Assembly: GCA_009746045.1 (NCBI GenBank)
Contig: RPFO01000584.1
Span: 222,501 to 284,500 of the forward strand
Source: Mesostigma viride
Taxonomy: Eukaryota; Streptophyta; Mesostigmatophyceae; Mesostigmatales; Mesostigmataceae
Direction of reading: 5' to 3'
DNA: 62,000 nucleotides
In this document: one piece after another, positions 1 through 11,458 of the stretch
How positions within the stretch are numbered: position 1 is the first letter of the stretch
Layout of the letters: every line of letters begins with the position of its first letter
Program-made: the position numbers and the translations under genes
Notes under the pieces: model-generated
The model's input: only the letters and a program-made list of their open reading frames with translations
What the model was told of the DNA's origin: nothing
Database searches by the model: none

Positions 1-8
1 GCTGTGGC

Positions 9-815
9 ATGAGGTACCACCTGCGGCCTACCTGCCACAAGAACGAGGACGAGCTGGGGCATTTGGACGTCCTGTGCCACAAGTGCCACGGGCCGCCCCA
101 CGGTGACCCCAAGGACTGCAAGCGGCCTCCTTACGGCAAGAAGTGTGAGTCTCCCTCTCATGCTGGCTTGAGTGTGCCTGCTTCACCTCTTTCATCTGCA
201 TGCCCCACTGTCAGAGCAGTGAGCAGTTCTGGAAAGGTGTTACAGCTGGTTTCAGAAGATTATGTCTCTACTAAACCAACCTTCACATCTATGGTTCCCA
301 AGGTGTGCAGAGTGTCCCCCTCAGAGGATGCTCATATCAGTATTCAGGAGCTTGCTTTGCAGTTGCACTTCCTTTATGGGCATGAAGTGAGTGCAGAGGT
401 GGTGGCAGCAGCAATAGGGGGGGCAGCACTCAGACGTGCTTGCCAGGTGGTCAGATCCCACTGCCAGCATTGTCAGTTCAATGCACCCAAACCCCCTAAG
501 TGGCATGTAGCTACCCCACCTAAGTGCAAGGGCAGGGTGGTAGGAGATGTCTTTCATATATAAAAGGACAATCTTACTTGGCACTTAAAGATGCATGGTC
601 ACGGTACACAACCATCGAACCATTACCTGGAATGGACAAGACACAGTTGCTCAGGGCTCTCTTGATTGCTCAGGCCAGGTACTACCCTGTGGAGGCATTA
701 TTACTGGATCAACAGTTCACGTGTCTTGCCAATGAACCAGGGTGTGAGGCTATTGATCTGGCTGGGCTAGAAGATCATGAGAGGCAAGGCATTATTGAAA
801 GGGCCATCAGGTCCA
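9..815 (+). pseudogene. Copia-1 gag tail and integrase N-terminal half
   Basis: A Cys/His cluster near the start (CHKCHGPPHGDPKDC) resembles a gag zinc knuckle of the CCHC type. Further on, HFLYGH followed about 30 residues later by CQHC fits the HHCC zinc site that precedes Copia integrases. The frame stops at 563, but the next frame continues at once with an integrase-core segment (LKDAWSRYTT, then LLLDQQFTC, then IIERAIRSI with the likely catalytic Glu). A one-base frameshift near 555-565 therefore separates the two halves. The core is cut at 816-819, where the TTAA element has inserted. Confidence 0.75.
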
Positions 816-819
816 TTAA

Positions 820-2537
820 CACGTCGTACGTGCAAACTCAGTCCTAAAAATAGGACTGAGTATGCCAACTTTGAGATCATGTAGCGGTAAGGGTAGGGGG
901 GTACCCCATATGTTTGATATGCATAATAGCACTCAATATCATGCTAATGCTTGGGCATATGCATAAAAAATCATACATTGACCAAATCATGTATAATTTT
1001 ACTGGGGTGTGGACCCTTACTCGCGATTTTGCATTTTTGTGTGGAAGCACGATTGGGAAAAATTGAATAAATTCCATATGCATGTTGAAAAAATATAGGC
1101 ATGTAAAAAATATAGTTCTTGACCTGTAGAAAAAAACTGGACTCAATTTGGCCACAGGCACTGCCTGAAACACACAAAATACTGCCAGTCCTATAATAGG
1201 ACTGGGCCTTGCTAGCAAAATGCTAGCATGTAAGTGCGGTCATACTACACACCACCGTGGCAACCAACCATGCCAATCAACTCATTTCCCTTCTAGCATA
1301 ATAGGACAACATGCTTGCATCATCATATTGCAGTTATATGATACCTTAGTATGTGTGAGAGCCTATGCACGCACGTAGGGAATGGGTATGGATACCTACC
1401 TACAAAGGGTTGTATTATAAGTCTTAACCACCAATATGATGGGTAGGTTAAGCATATTTCAATTGTTTCTAACAAGAATAGACATGGCTAAAGCTGTTTT
1501 GCTTTGCCATGACATGGCCAACATACTTGCTGGCACATTATGACAGTGGTTTATCACCAAGACTTTTCACTCACAAGTGTAAGCTCGAAAGCACGCTTGA
1601 TGCAGCCCATGGCGACACAATCATGCAGTATGAACGTAGCAAAAGAAGAACTAACATCTATGAAGGTATTTAAACCCATTAAGCGCCTAAAAACCTGCAC
1701 AATTACACTAGGGTAAGGCAAATGCCTGGTAACATCATCAAAAAAGGGGGTTTCAGAGAGGGGCAGGCAACGGTCAAGAAAGCGCATCAAGACTCGAAAC
1801 TGACAACGCCTCGCAAGCTTAAACTCATTCAAGAACATCAAAAAACGATGAGGCAACGATATTTCAGCTTTACCGTTCACGGATGGCGTTACCTTGGCCC
1901 AGGCGGTGCCCGCAAAAGTGACACTTGCCGGCACACAAAGCATGACGTGACAGAGTGCTTGAAATCATCAAATCTTTACTGCCACTGACTATATTCTACG
2001 AAAATGCATGATAATTAGTAGAAAGAAGCATATAAACCCTTCGACCTGCGCCGGAAAGCAGTTTTAGTCATCAATTCCGTCAGCCTGCCTGATCGCAGTT
2101 TTTTCCACCAAGAGCAGTGCCGACACCTGGTAAATCGCATCTCCGCGAGCTAAAATTTTGCCTGTGTCATCTTTAAGACATAAGAAATCTACTTCCTGAG
2201 TTTGACCAGCTAAATCGTCCGCAAACGTAAACTGCATGCATGGGCGCAAGCCGCCATGGCTAGGTCGTGCATTTCCGGAACTCACGTTTCGCGTGAAAAA
2301 GTACCCTTACCACCTGTACTTTGACCGCACATTTAGCCGCCCAAACAAAATCAAAAAAAATCCCAAAAATATGTCCAAGAAAGGTCTTTTCACGTAGTAT
2401 TTGAATAAATTTTGAGAGAATTTTTTTGTCCAACACCCTGACCGGGGCGAATTTTCTACGAAACCCAAAAACTCAGTCCTAAAATTAGGACTGAGTTCAA
2501 CTCAGTCCTAAAAATAGGTAGGGTTACGTACGACGTG
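820..2537. mobile_element. TTAA-flanked TIR DNA element inserted in Copia-1
   Basis: The element is bounded by TTAA at 816-819 and 2538-2541 and ends in the 12-bp inverted repeat CACGTCGTACGT (820-831 and 2526-2537). Removing it with one TTAA rejoins the Copia integrase reading frame exactly (IRSI followed by KTLVAKEDG), which proves both ends. A TTAA target duplication is typical of piggyBac and also of Kolobok and Sola3 elements. Near both ends lie palindromes built from ACTCAGTCCTA (836-861, 2470-2497, partial 2499-2518) and a related one at about 1183-1206. No transposase was recognised in the 1.7 kb, so it is probably non-autonomous. Confidence 0.88.
1554..1943 (-). CDS. Small unrecognised ORF inside the TTAA element
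   Basis: This is an open frame of 129 codons within the TTAA-flanked element, with no motif that I recognise. A second frame of 73 codons lies at 2064-2285 on the same strand. Either could be a remnant of transposase or of captured host sequence, or a chance reading frame. The surrounding sequence is AT-richer than these frames, which is weak support for a coding origin. Confidence 0.2.
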   Translation of the reverse strand: MLCVPASVTFAGTAWAKVTPSVNGKAEISLPHRFLMFLNEFKLARRCQFRVLMRFLDRCLPLSETPFFDDVTRHLPYPSVIVQVFRRLMGLNTFIDVSSSFATFILHDCVAMGCIKRAFELTLVSEKSW

Positions 2538-3855
2538 TTAAAACCCTTGTAGCCAAGGAAGATGGTAATCTGCTGGCTGACAGTGGGTCATATGCTGACA
2601 GAGCTCTGTGGTCCACCAGGCTGTGCCAAGTCCTCAACAGGAGGCCACTCATGAAAACCCCACAAGGGGTGATCATTACACCAGATGGATTGCATGCAGG
2701 CATTTATCCACCTGAGGTACTAGCCCTATACAACGCACAGCGAGCACATACAGCTAGCAGGTTAGCTGTCAAGGATGCAAAACATCCACGTCCCACCTTC
2801 AGAGAAGGGGACCAGGTCCTATTCTACAAGGAGACTCGGGACTAGGCAAGGTGGGTACCTGGCATGGGCCAGCCACCATCCTAAAGTTTAACAACACTGG
2901 CAGGACAGTGTTGGTTAAACACAATGACACGGGAAAGATTCACAGGTGTTCACCTCACAGGATGAAATTGTATTTTCCAACTGTGTCAGACGTGGCAGAG
3001 GAGGAAGAGCGGTTGGCCGACAGCCCTGTACAGTTGCCTGGCATCCCAGCGTTGCCCAGTGAGTGGTTGTTTGGAACACCCACTGGTGAGTGTGAGAGCC
3101 ACACCCACTGTGACACCCAGGTCACCCTTGATGATTGTAGGCAGTCACTGCAGGCTTGGCCCCCTGCAGCAGAGGGTCACATTGGCAAAACAGGTGATCA
3201 GCAACCTATCACCTCTTCACGTGTGAACATAGCTCAGCCACTAGCTGCACCTTCCAAACGCAGCCTAGCAGACGCTGTTCGCATTTTACAAGCAGCTCAT
3301 AGAGCTAAAGCTCAAACTGCTGCAGGATCAGCTAAGGTGGGGAAGGTTGGGCAGAATGACAATAGCCCATTTATGGTTGCAGTGGACACACAAGCCCAGG
3401 TCAGCATTATCAGTGCCCTGGCTGTGCCCCATATGCCTTTGGAACCTTCACCCTGGCACCATGTGGCTGATTTCTCAGGGCAGTCATCCCTCAAGGTACA
3501 AGGTCAGGTCATGTTGACTATACTTGGTATCCCCACTCCTTTTCAGGTATTGGAAGGTTATAAAGGGAATGCTTTGTTGGGGGATCCTTTTCTCTGTTAC
3601 CCTGGTGTCATTATCTCCAGTGATAGACTATCCATCCAGGACCTGGGTGGTGTTGATCTGAATCATTTCAAAATTTCTCTTGAAAAACTTCTTAACACCA
3701 ACATTGCTTCTGTAAAATTTGCTACACCCAAGTATGCCCCAGGGCAAGAACCCTGTGTGGCAGACTTGGTTCACAACCAAAAACTTCATCCCACTCATTT
3801 GGATTGGGCAAGCATGATGTGGCTAAAATGTCTCCTCTTTCTTATGAACAGATAG
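2538..3855 (+). pseudogene. Copia-1 integrase C-terminus and protease-like domain
   Basis: The frame resumes after the TTAA element with the integrase tail (LWSTRLCQVLNRRPL) and reaches a stop at 2845. A shifted frame continues from about 2851 with the small barrel-like segment (GTWHGPATILKF) that follows many Copia integrases. Downstream is a retropepsin-like segment: VAVDTQAQVSII, with the putative catalytic Asp codon at 3385, and later ALLGDPFL, matching the usual ILG motif. The protease thus lies after the integrase and has DTQ in place of DTG/DSG. The frame ends at 3855. Confidence 0.65.
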
Positions 3856-4019
3856 AGCAAGACTGTCGCACACACATAGGATTCCTAAAATGGGTGGAGG
3901 CCTTTAACAAGGCCAGGGAAGAATGGGTAGTGCCAGATCCTCTTAGCCCTCTCATACTCCACCTGTCACACCTATTGACAAAAAGCCTGCAGGGTGCAAG
4001 CACTTGCGCCTGAAGTTTG

Positions 4020-5414
4020 TGTGTAAACATAAGCCAGCAGCAGATGGGTCAGTCATTTTCATGCTAGACCTTGTGTGACAGAGTTCAAGGGCACCACTGA
4101 TCTGACAGAGGCAGAGTTGTACACGCCAGGCATTCAGCAAACATCCTAAAAATCTTGCTGTCTGTCTTTGTGGGTCATCTCAATGATGGGGATGACTATG
4201 TATGTAAGGCTACAGACATTAAAAGGGCTTTCCTGAAAGGCTCACCTGAGATAGCACAACAAGTGTGGCATGGTCAGGTGTATGTAGTCTCCACTCCCAG
4301 AGTTTGGGCAAAACACATCCCTCAGCAGTACCTGAAAGCTAACATAGGTGTTGAAGGGCTGCAATCAGCTCCTCGAATTTTCAGGATGTCAGCTCAGGCT
4401 GTGTTTGAAAAGCTAGGGGCTAGATATGATGACATAGACCCTTGCTTCTTTGTGGTCCCACACCCTCATGGCATACTCACCTTTGTGTGGCATGGGGATG
4501 ATCAGCTGATTGCTGGGCCAAGGCGTGCTGTAGATGATTTTATTCAACAAGTGTCACAGCATTTTGAGATTGGCAAGCAAGTAGAGCTGGGCACCACTGC
4601 CATAAAATTTTGTGGCACAATGTTACAACTCCAGCAGCATCAAAACCAGTGGGTGTGTGCACTTTACTCTCCCAATGATTACATGCACAGCTGCTTGGAG
4701 GTTTTGCAAACAAAAATCAAACCTGGAGCCTGTCCCACCATTAGAGGCAAGCTGGGGTGGTTGTGCTCAACGTGTGCACCTCACCTGGCTGTGGTTAGCA
4801 GAGTTGATGATGATGTCTTGATGCAAGTAGGTCACAAAGCCATCACCAAAACTCTCCAGGAAGGCCCTCCCCTTATCTTGCACTCCTTGGATCTCCACAA
4901 AACCATTCACATCCAAGCTATGATGGATAGTTCCATGGAGTCCAGGCAGATTACCAAGTTGCAGGCAAGGGAGTCAGGCTTGTATTTTGTGCAGAATGAT
5001 GATGCACCCTTGTCTCTCATTTCATGGTACAGCCGGTTGCATAGACGCAAGGCTGTCAGCAGCAATGCTGCTGAGTGCAGGGCAGTGGTGTCAGCAGTGC
5101 TTCATGCCAGGTACTTGAATCATGTGCTGGTTTGGTTGCAGATGCAAGCAGGCAGCAATGCTGGGGTGGTGGCACACTTGCTCACTGACAGTCAGTCAGT
5201 CCTCAGTTTCCTTGCTAACCCTATGCTGTGCACACTGATCTTGACTGGGTGGTCCTTAAACAGGAGTCCACCTACTGGGAGTCCACCCGTCACGTGGAGG
5301 ACAAACACAACGCTGCTGATGCACTCACTAAAGTGCCTCAGCAGGCAGCTGACAATATCAGCTGTTGTACCACTTGATGAACCCCTATGGCAAGCAGGCA
5401 ACCCTGCCCCATAG
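4020..5414 (+). pseudogene. Copia-1 reverse transcriptase/RNase H, 5' part broken
   Basis: The main open frame runs 4155-5414 (419 codons) and includes the RT segment DIKRAFLKG, the catalytic box WHGDDQLIAG and the C-terminal RNase H (motifs MDSSMESRQ, AAECRAVVSA and a later LTDSQSVLSF). Upstream, fragments of the RT N-terminus (LYTPGIQ and similar) can be read only by changing frame several times between 3855 and 4155. The product would be a truncated polymerase, so the copy is presumed dead. The tail after about 5230 also departs from the pattern seen in the other two Copia copies. Confidence 0.75.
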
Positions 5415-6950
5415 GGGGGACGCCTAGCAGGGTCCTGTTCACCAGGGCCGCCTAGGTAACCCAGTACCCCTTGGGCAGGTCCAAGGGGTAGGTTGTGGCT
5501 TCCAGCAAGGGGGGTTGGTTGGAGTCTGTTTTCATACATCTGCGTGCCCTATGCCAATAAAATCTGTTTTGATTTTTCAACACCATGGAATTTCGTTATG
5601 CACACCTTCATAGGTGGGCATGGGATGTATCTCACACTCTTTATCCATAGGGTTGTATGCCTTGGTGGATGGCCTTGAGCTCAGTGGCTCAGGTGCCTCC
5701 CATTCAAGTGGAGGGTCAAAGCTCCCTTGACAGGTGGTTACCCAGGACCCCAGTTCACTGTGGATCTCCTGGGCCACCTGGCCTCACTGTTCAGTGGCAG
5801 TAAAGGCATGGGTGCTGTCATGTTGTCTAGTACAACGTGCTCAGCACAGGTGCAGGATGAAATATTCCTGTCACCTGTCACCAGGACTTCAGCCACCACT
5901 GTGCAGGGCAGGGGTGGCTGGTCCTCACACGTTGTGCAGGTGCAACGTGGACAGGTCCAGGATGTCATAGTCCTGTCACCTGTCACTAGGACTTCAGCCC
6001 CCTCTGTGCAGGGCAGGGGTGGCTGGTCCTCACATGTTGTGCAGGTACAACATGGACAGTGCAGGGTGCAATAAACCTGTCCTGTCACTCCTCAGGTTGC
6101 AGGTAACCTGAGCTCAGTTGACCCAGCCTGGCTGGGTTTTTTTCTCTGAGTGGGCGATGATGATGGAACAACATGGAACCTCTTAAACGGTTATCTTGGC
6201 ATTTTTTACAATGGCTCTCTTGGCTGGTGATGCACTCCCTGGATAGGCAGACAGGCATAGCTATCTCCCTTGTGAGCTCGCGAGGAGGAGGAACTCCCCG
6301 GGCATGTTGAGCTAAACGTGATGCCATCACAAGTATTGCACGAGTTCTGGGGCCCATCTTTTTCAGTCCAGATGTTGCAGTATGGGTGTCAGTTGCTCAG
6401 CACCTCAGTCAGCTTGGAGTCAGTCTCCTAGCTGGGCAGGATCAGGCTTGAAGTCGCTAGCCTTCAACCTGAAAGGAAATTAACATAATGGGAGTTAGAT
6501 GAGATGCTTAGGCTGACACACGGATTTCCGGCCTGCGCGCCGCGTATTGCCTACCGCGGCTGAGCGGGACACCTCAGTACTGTACGGCAGGGCGTACGGT
6601 ACTGAGGCGTCATGTGGACTGACGTGCAGTTAGTGCCAGACTGTTCCTAGGTGCTAGATCAACCCGCCAGGTCCGGTGTAGCCGGGCCTGACGGGCCGAG
6701 TCTTAGCTGGTTGCTAGTGACGTGGTCGCATGGCATTGCAGTGTCCAGTTGTCCGCTGGCAGGTGCTGCAGTGAGCACTGCCATAGGCATACAGGCGTAG
6801 CACTGGGGAGTGCCGCAGCACCCGAGTTTGCCCAGACGTTCCATTCTGAGCCCTCAAGCTTACACTACTCTCATTGTATTATTGCTAATACAACCATCAT
6901 TCCATTTCAGCTTTCGGCAGTTGTCCTTCGTCTTTAGACGCGTTCCAACT
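5415..6950. other. Non-coding flank after Copia-1, with a strong hairpin
   Basis: I see no gene here. The stretch probably contains the Copia-1 3' UTR or LTR. It holds the tandem repeat at 5848-6075 and a hairpin at 6572-6607 in which CCTCAGTAC and GTACG pair with CGTAC and GTACTGAGG around a short loop. It ends where the Copia-2 terminal repeat begins at 6951. Confidence 0.4.
5848..6075. repeat. Tandem repeat, period about 105 bp, two copies plus a partial
   Basis: The unit beginning AGGTGCAGGATG at 5848 recurs as AGGTCCAGGATG near 5953, and a third, partial copy starts near 6051. Copies share the blocks CCTGTCACCTGTCAC and GGCAGGGGTGGCTGGTCCTC. The open frames on both strands across it have no similarity to anything I know and are probably incidental. 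Confidence 0.75.
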
Positions 6951-7488
6951 TGGGCACTTCCACGACCAAGGTGGCCCCCACGGTTCGTGCTTTCCGAGAT
7001 AGCTGGTCATCCCCCATGACCAAGCTATATCCTTTGTGTTGTTCCTCGTTCCCATCGGCGTGACGAGGCACGTGCAGGCGTGCAAGCAAATCCTCAACGT
7101 CCACTGGCATCAGTGCAGAGCCAGGACGAACTGGATTTGCCTAGACTCTGCAACCTAGGAAGTACAGGACCTGTCACAAGCCTGCAAGGCCTAGTATCCT
7201 TGCAGCCCTGTGCCAGCTCCAGTACCCCACCAGTCACAGGCTGCTGCTCCTCCTGGACTACGTGGACCACAGTCACGTGATAGACAGGCTAGGCCTGTGC
7301 AGGGACGTCCTGCCACGTGTCCTGTCCACTGTACCAGAGGACTGCACCCTAGTCGGCCACGGATGGCTAGGACTTCGGGACTTGATATCTTCCTCGTCCC
7401 TTGTCTGTTTCAGGCGGTCAGCACGGCGTTGGAAAGGTCTTTCCAAACTGCATCCACTTAGCATATTGGTTGCCCAAAATGCTAACTC
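6951..7488 (-). repeat. Copia-2 3' LTR (candidate)
   Basis: This 538-bp segment recurs at 45722-46264 in the same orientation with only a few differences: a 3-base and a 2-base indel and scattered substitutions. The two copies bracket all Copia-2 coding sequence. On the minus strand the repeat ends GGAAGTGCCCA, a CA terminus. Just upstream of its 5' end (7489-7504) is a purine-rich run, AAAAGAAGAAAGGG, which is a good polypurine tract. If the LTR starts at the next TG it begins TGGAGTTAGC. A target duplication cannot be tested because the far copy abuts a LINE. Confidence 0.65.
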
Positions 7489-9830
7489 CAACCCTTTCTT
7501 CTTTTGGAGCTGGACCAGCTTGAAACAAGCCTAACCTTGCTTGTGCCCACTCAGCCACAGACCGCTTGGTCCCTTGGGGTTGATCAGACCTGATAGGGCC
7601 CAGGGTCCTGCCTCCTTTTGGGTAACAACATATACGCCCTTGGACCAGGCTAGGTGTACTGGCCAGTGAATCAGAGGTCACCCCAGGTTATCCCCTGACC
7701 CCTTGGTCAGCTCCCAACCTTTCCTTGGGAACTTGGTGTTAGATTAAAGTCAAGGCACATTACCTAGTCCAATGGCTGGGAGGCATAGTCCGTAAATGGT
7801 ATATGTTATAACATACCATTTGACTCCCCGCCAAAAACGGCGCCGCGCCAGTGGCGCCGCGCCACTTCTGGCGGATGCCACGTGTCCGGTGGGTCCGGGG
7901 ACACTTAGGGACGAAGGTGATGCATAGGTTTGGGTGTTATATTCGCCATAGCCTGGTAATTACAACGTGTGTTGAGAAAGTATCACGTGACTTTGGCGGG
8001 AAATTTTCGCTCGCGCGCGCGCGTAACTAGATATGGCTGCTAGCGTGCCGTTATCAAGGAAATTTTGCGTCTCGCGGCTTGTAACGGTTCAGAATGTTGC
8101 TCAGAATGATGATGCGTGATTTTCGTAGGTCAGGGGTGGCCAGATGTGTAGCATTGGTAAAATACAGGTAGGAAATTACTGCTTTCTTGGTCGTCAGTAC
8201 CATATGAGTAATGGCATGTCATATTTTGATTTTCTTCTTATGGCCCGGCAGTCTGCGCCAGCCCGAGCACCCAGTTTTGATACGGGACATCCGCAGCAGC
8301 GTCCCTGTGCATTCGGATGCGTTTATAGGTCATCTTTGCTCAGAACATCAACCTGGTAACCATGGCGGATGCATTCATTATGAGGCTATGGCGGCCTATG
8401 CCTGGAAAGCATTAGCCAGTGTGAGATATGAGGGTCCCGGCCAGCAGAAGCCGGAAAGGTCGTGATCAAGCCAGGTACGGCAACGTGTTTGCAAGTTGTT
8501 TGCCGCGGAATACGCCTGCCATGCATTATAGTTGACGAGTTTATTGGTGCAGCATTTAGCAAGCTTCCATGCCTGCTGTAAAGAGTGGTATCAGCCCTGT
8601 GAGTGCTCAGTTTATGGCATTTCCTTAGAGTATACCACCCCGTTAGTTCAGGTAGGCAACCCGTTTGCATTCCAGCACTTTTGCCAGTCTTTTGTAGCTT
8701 GTTATAATGCATTACTGTGTTGCATGTCATAGATGGCTGTCTACGCGCGCGTAACCCACACACGTATATGAGCGTGGTGCCATGTGCAAAACTCAATTCT
8801 GAGTGGCCCCCCCTGGTATGGGGATGCCTGAACTACCTAATAAAATTATCCAACCTTGACATTGGTGTTTACAACCCTCCCCTGAAAAAAAGGGGGGGGT
8901 TCCATGGTGTGATGCATGAAAATGTTCGTCTTTTGTCCAACTTTGACTGAGAATATCATGCAACCCACTTACGGGACTCAAGATATTATTGCATATTCTG
9001 AAAGCCCTTGAAGTGTAGATATTCCTAGCACCTTAGTTGAGGGTATTTGGAGTAGCGGTCAGGGAGTTATGATTTTTTTCATTTTCAGGGGTATTTGTTT
9101 GCAAAAAATGGCAATACGGACTATGGGAGGATGCCAAGAACGTATTATTGTGAGTTCCTGATCTTTCACAGTTATCACAGGCGCCCGTTCTTATGGCGCC
9201 CGCCTTGGCCAGCCTTTCCCTTTTATGCTCAAAGAGACTCAGGTAGCACCTATACAAATACTGCCTTATTGGGGAGCCCATGTCTTCACTGGGTTCCAGG
9301 AATCACTCATGCCAGGCTGTGGCTCTGCTGGGGAATTGAACCCCACCCCAATCTCCAGGTTTATAGGTGACCTGGAACTTCACACAAGAGATACATTACA
9401 ACCATGAAAACAACATGAGAGAGACATGATTATGTTTTATTCAAGCATTATATAACCCAGAATGTGGCTCCCTGGCAACCATGATCCACATGGTCACACA
9501 ACCAGGTTCTTTATTAGCAACAGGTTGGAAACAAGCACTAGAAAACATATGTACAGCAACCTGTAAGAACCAGCATTCGGGTTGCCCTTGCATGGCCTAA
9601 CTGTTTGAGGCCAAAGGCGTCGACTTAAGTCCTGGCGACTCTTCTGAACCCCATGGGGAGGGCCAGGCATGATTCTCAGCTGGTAGGAGTGACATTCCAC
9701 ACCAAATCCTGTCCAGGAGGGTGTACCTAACCCTGAAGGACCGGCTGTCAACCAGTAAGCACCAGTCACCACTTGGTACTTTGGTCAAGCAGCCCACTGG
9801 GGGCACCCAAGCTGAAGCAAGGCCTGGTCT
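7489..9830 (-). other. Copia-2 3' untranslated region
   Basis: There is no protein-coding gene between the RT/RNase H stop and the 3' LTR. On the minus strand the region contains two GGGCGCC blocks separated by a short spacer (about 9179-9205) and a tRNA T-arm-like sequence, GGGGTTCAATTCCCC (about 9330-9345). Both also occur downstream of Copia-3. Also present are GC-rich inverted blocks (GGCGCCGCGCC) near 7838-7865 and a short C/G hairpin around 8875-8900. Confidence 0.5.
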
Positions 9831-11447
9831 CTATGGCCGCCCGTGTAAGGGGTCCATGAGCCCACGGAGCAGGGGGTACTGCCTCTCCGCCTTCTCCTCC
9901 AGCTTGGTGAGGGCATCTGCAGGGTTGTCCACACCAGGCACATGTTCAATGTGAGCTAGGTAGGACATCTCCTTGAGCAACAAGTAGTCAAGGTCCCTGC
10001 TCCTGGCCAGCTGCCTGTGCACAAATTGCACCATGCCCATGCTATCAGTCCTCACCAGTGTGTGCAGCTGCAACCTACAGGAAGCCACTTGACATAGCTG
10101 GTAGAAGAGCTCCCTCAAGTAAAGAGCAGTATGCAGCCCTTCACAGATTGCCCTGCACTCAGCAATATCACTGCTGGGTGTAACCCTGTTCTGCAACCGA
10201 CTGTACCAGGTAACAAGTGAGGTGTGATCTTGCTCCAGGGTAACTAATGCTGCTGCCCTGCCCCTGACCTCTGTGACCTTCCTATTATCCATAGAACTGT
10301 CCACATAGAGAACCATGTCAAGGGGCTTGTACAAATCCACAGGACCCAGTATAAGAGGGGGAGACATCATGACAGCCTGCACCACACTCTCAGCACCCAC
10401 CTCAACCAGCTGGGAATCAGTAAGTCGACTCAAAACCAGCAAGTCAGGGGCACATATACTTGCAAGCCATGCCAGCATGCCCCTGATGGTAGCACACCTA
10501 GCCTGCGTGATGGGCTCCTGCAATGCATCTACAATCTGCTGTGGGTAGTCCTTACCACCCTCCATCCTGATGAACCACGAGCCCTTGGCTTGGAACAACG
10601 TAGCCTGCATGCCACAGAAGACCATAGGCTCATTCTCCACCATGTGCTGTATCTTACCCAGCTCAAACCGCTTCTGGATCTTAGCCAAAACAGCCTCAAC
10701 CCAGTCTGGTGGACCTATGAGATGCAGGTCATCACCATGCAGTGAGGCAAAGACAGGAAGGCCATTGTGGGACCCTTGGAACAAACAGGGATCCACTGGA
10801 GACACAGAAAACCCACAAGTATTCTTCAAGAATTTCTCTAGGCTCTTTCTCCAGATAATGGGACTGGACCTGAGACCTTCCAACCCTTTCAGAATTCTCA
10901 GGTACCTGGCCTTTATCTCTGCTCTCCATACAGCAGGTACAGTCACAAAGAAAGGAGGGATATCTCTCCAAGTCTGCCTAGCCTGATCTTGGTCACCCTT
11001 GAGAAAAGCCCTCTTGAAATCAATCAGCACAGAGCTATAGGGCACACCCTTAACCAGAAAAGACAGAAATATACACAGCAGAATCCTCCACGTGTCATGC
11101 AGCATCCCTGGAGTATAGAGCTCCTCATCTAACAACTGGCCAGTGCCATGATACTCGGTTACAACTGGTCTGACATGTGGCACCTGGACACCATCTACCT
11201 CCTTGAGCTTGAGGACAAACATCAATCTGAGCAGCTGGTGAACTTCTGGCAGCTCATCCACAGGTTCTGCACAGTTGGAAACTATCCACTCATGCCCAGA
11301 AGCAACAAAGCCAAGAGTCCATGCCTTAGCCATCTTGGGGCTTTGCATCATCTCGACTAGCTGGCGCCAGGGAATAGGACTGTGAGCAGCTATCTGGTAC
11401 CTGTTTACCCCTAACTGCCGTGGATCAAAGGTGGTTGGGATGATCAA
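9831..11447 (-). CDS. Copia-2 reverse transcriptase/RNase H
   Basis: This is a 538-codon open frame. The RNA-dependent DNA polymerase part (about residues 60-320) has the Copia pattern LYTPGMLHDTWR, FKRAFLKG and LKGLEGLRSSP. Its catalytic box is LHGDDLHLIG instead of the usual YVDD, still with the paired Asp. RNase H follows (LYVDSSMDNRKV, then DIAECRAICEG, then VRTDSMGMVQF) and the protein ends with a tail usual for Copia (HVPGVDNPADALTK). It would copy element RNA to DNA inside virus-like particles. The frame overlaps or abuts the preceding integrase ORF in a different phase: the segment GQEPIAEDLLI before the ATG is in this frame, so translation by frameshifting or an indel is possible. 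Confidence 0.9.
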   Translation of the reverse strand: MIIPTTFDPRQLGVNRYQIAAHSPIPWRQLVEMMQSPKMAKAWTLGFVASGHEWIVSNCAEPVDELPEVHQLLRLMFVLKLKEVDGVQVPHVRPVVTEYHGTGQLLDEELYTPGMLHDTWRILLCIFLSFLVKGVPYSSVLIDFKRAFLKGDQDQARQTWRDIPPFFVTVPAVWRAEIKARYLRILKGLEGLRSSPIIWRKSLEKFLKNTCGFSVSPVDPCLFQGSHNGLPVFASLHGDDLHLIGPPDWVEAVLAKIQKRFELGKIQHMVENEPMVFCGMQATLFQAKGSWFIRMEGGKDYPQQIVDALQEPITQARCATIRGMLAWLASICAPDLLVLSRLTDSQLVEVGAESVVQAVMMSPPLILGPVDLYKPLDMVLYVDSSMDNRKVTEVRGRAAALVTLEQDHTSLVTWYSRLQNRVTPSSDIAECRAICEGLHTALYLRELFYQLCQVASCRLQLHTLVRTDSMGMVQFVHRQLARSRDLDYLLLKEMSYLAHIEHVPGVDNPADALTKLEEKAERQYPLLRGLMDPLHGRP

Positions 11448-11458
11448 CAGGTCCTCAG

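Larger units (their letters stand above)
1..5414 (+). mobile_element. Copia-1, degenerate Copia-type LTR retrotransposon
   Basis: The domains run in the order gag/zinc-knuckle remnant, GAG-pre-integrase zinc motif, integrase, protease-like domain, reverse transcriptase and RNase H, all on the plus strand. The window begins inside the element. It is broken by a frameshift near 560, a TTAA element at 820-2537, frame changes near 2845 and 3830, and several disruptions between 3855 and 4155. The RT motif (WHGDDQLIAG) and the domain order match those of the two better Copia copies in this window, but sequence similarity is low, so it is a different subfamily. No LTR was identified with confidence; any 3' LTR would lie between 5415 and 6950. 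Confidence 0.85.
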
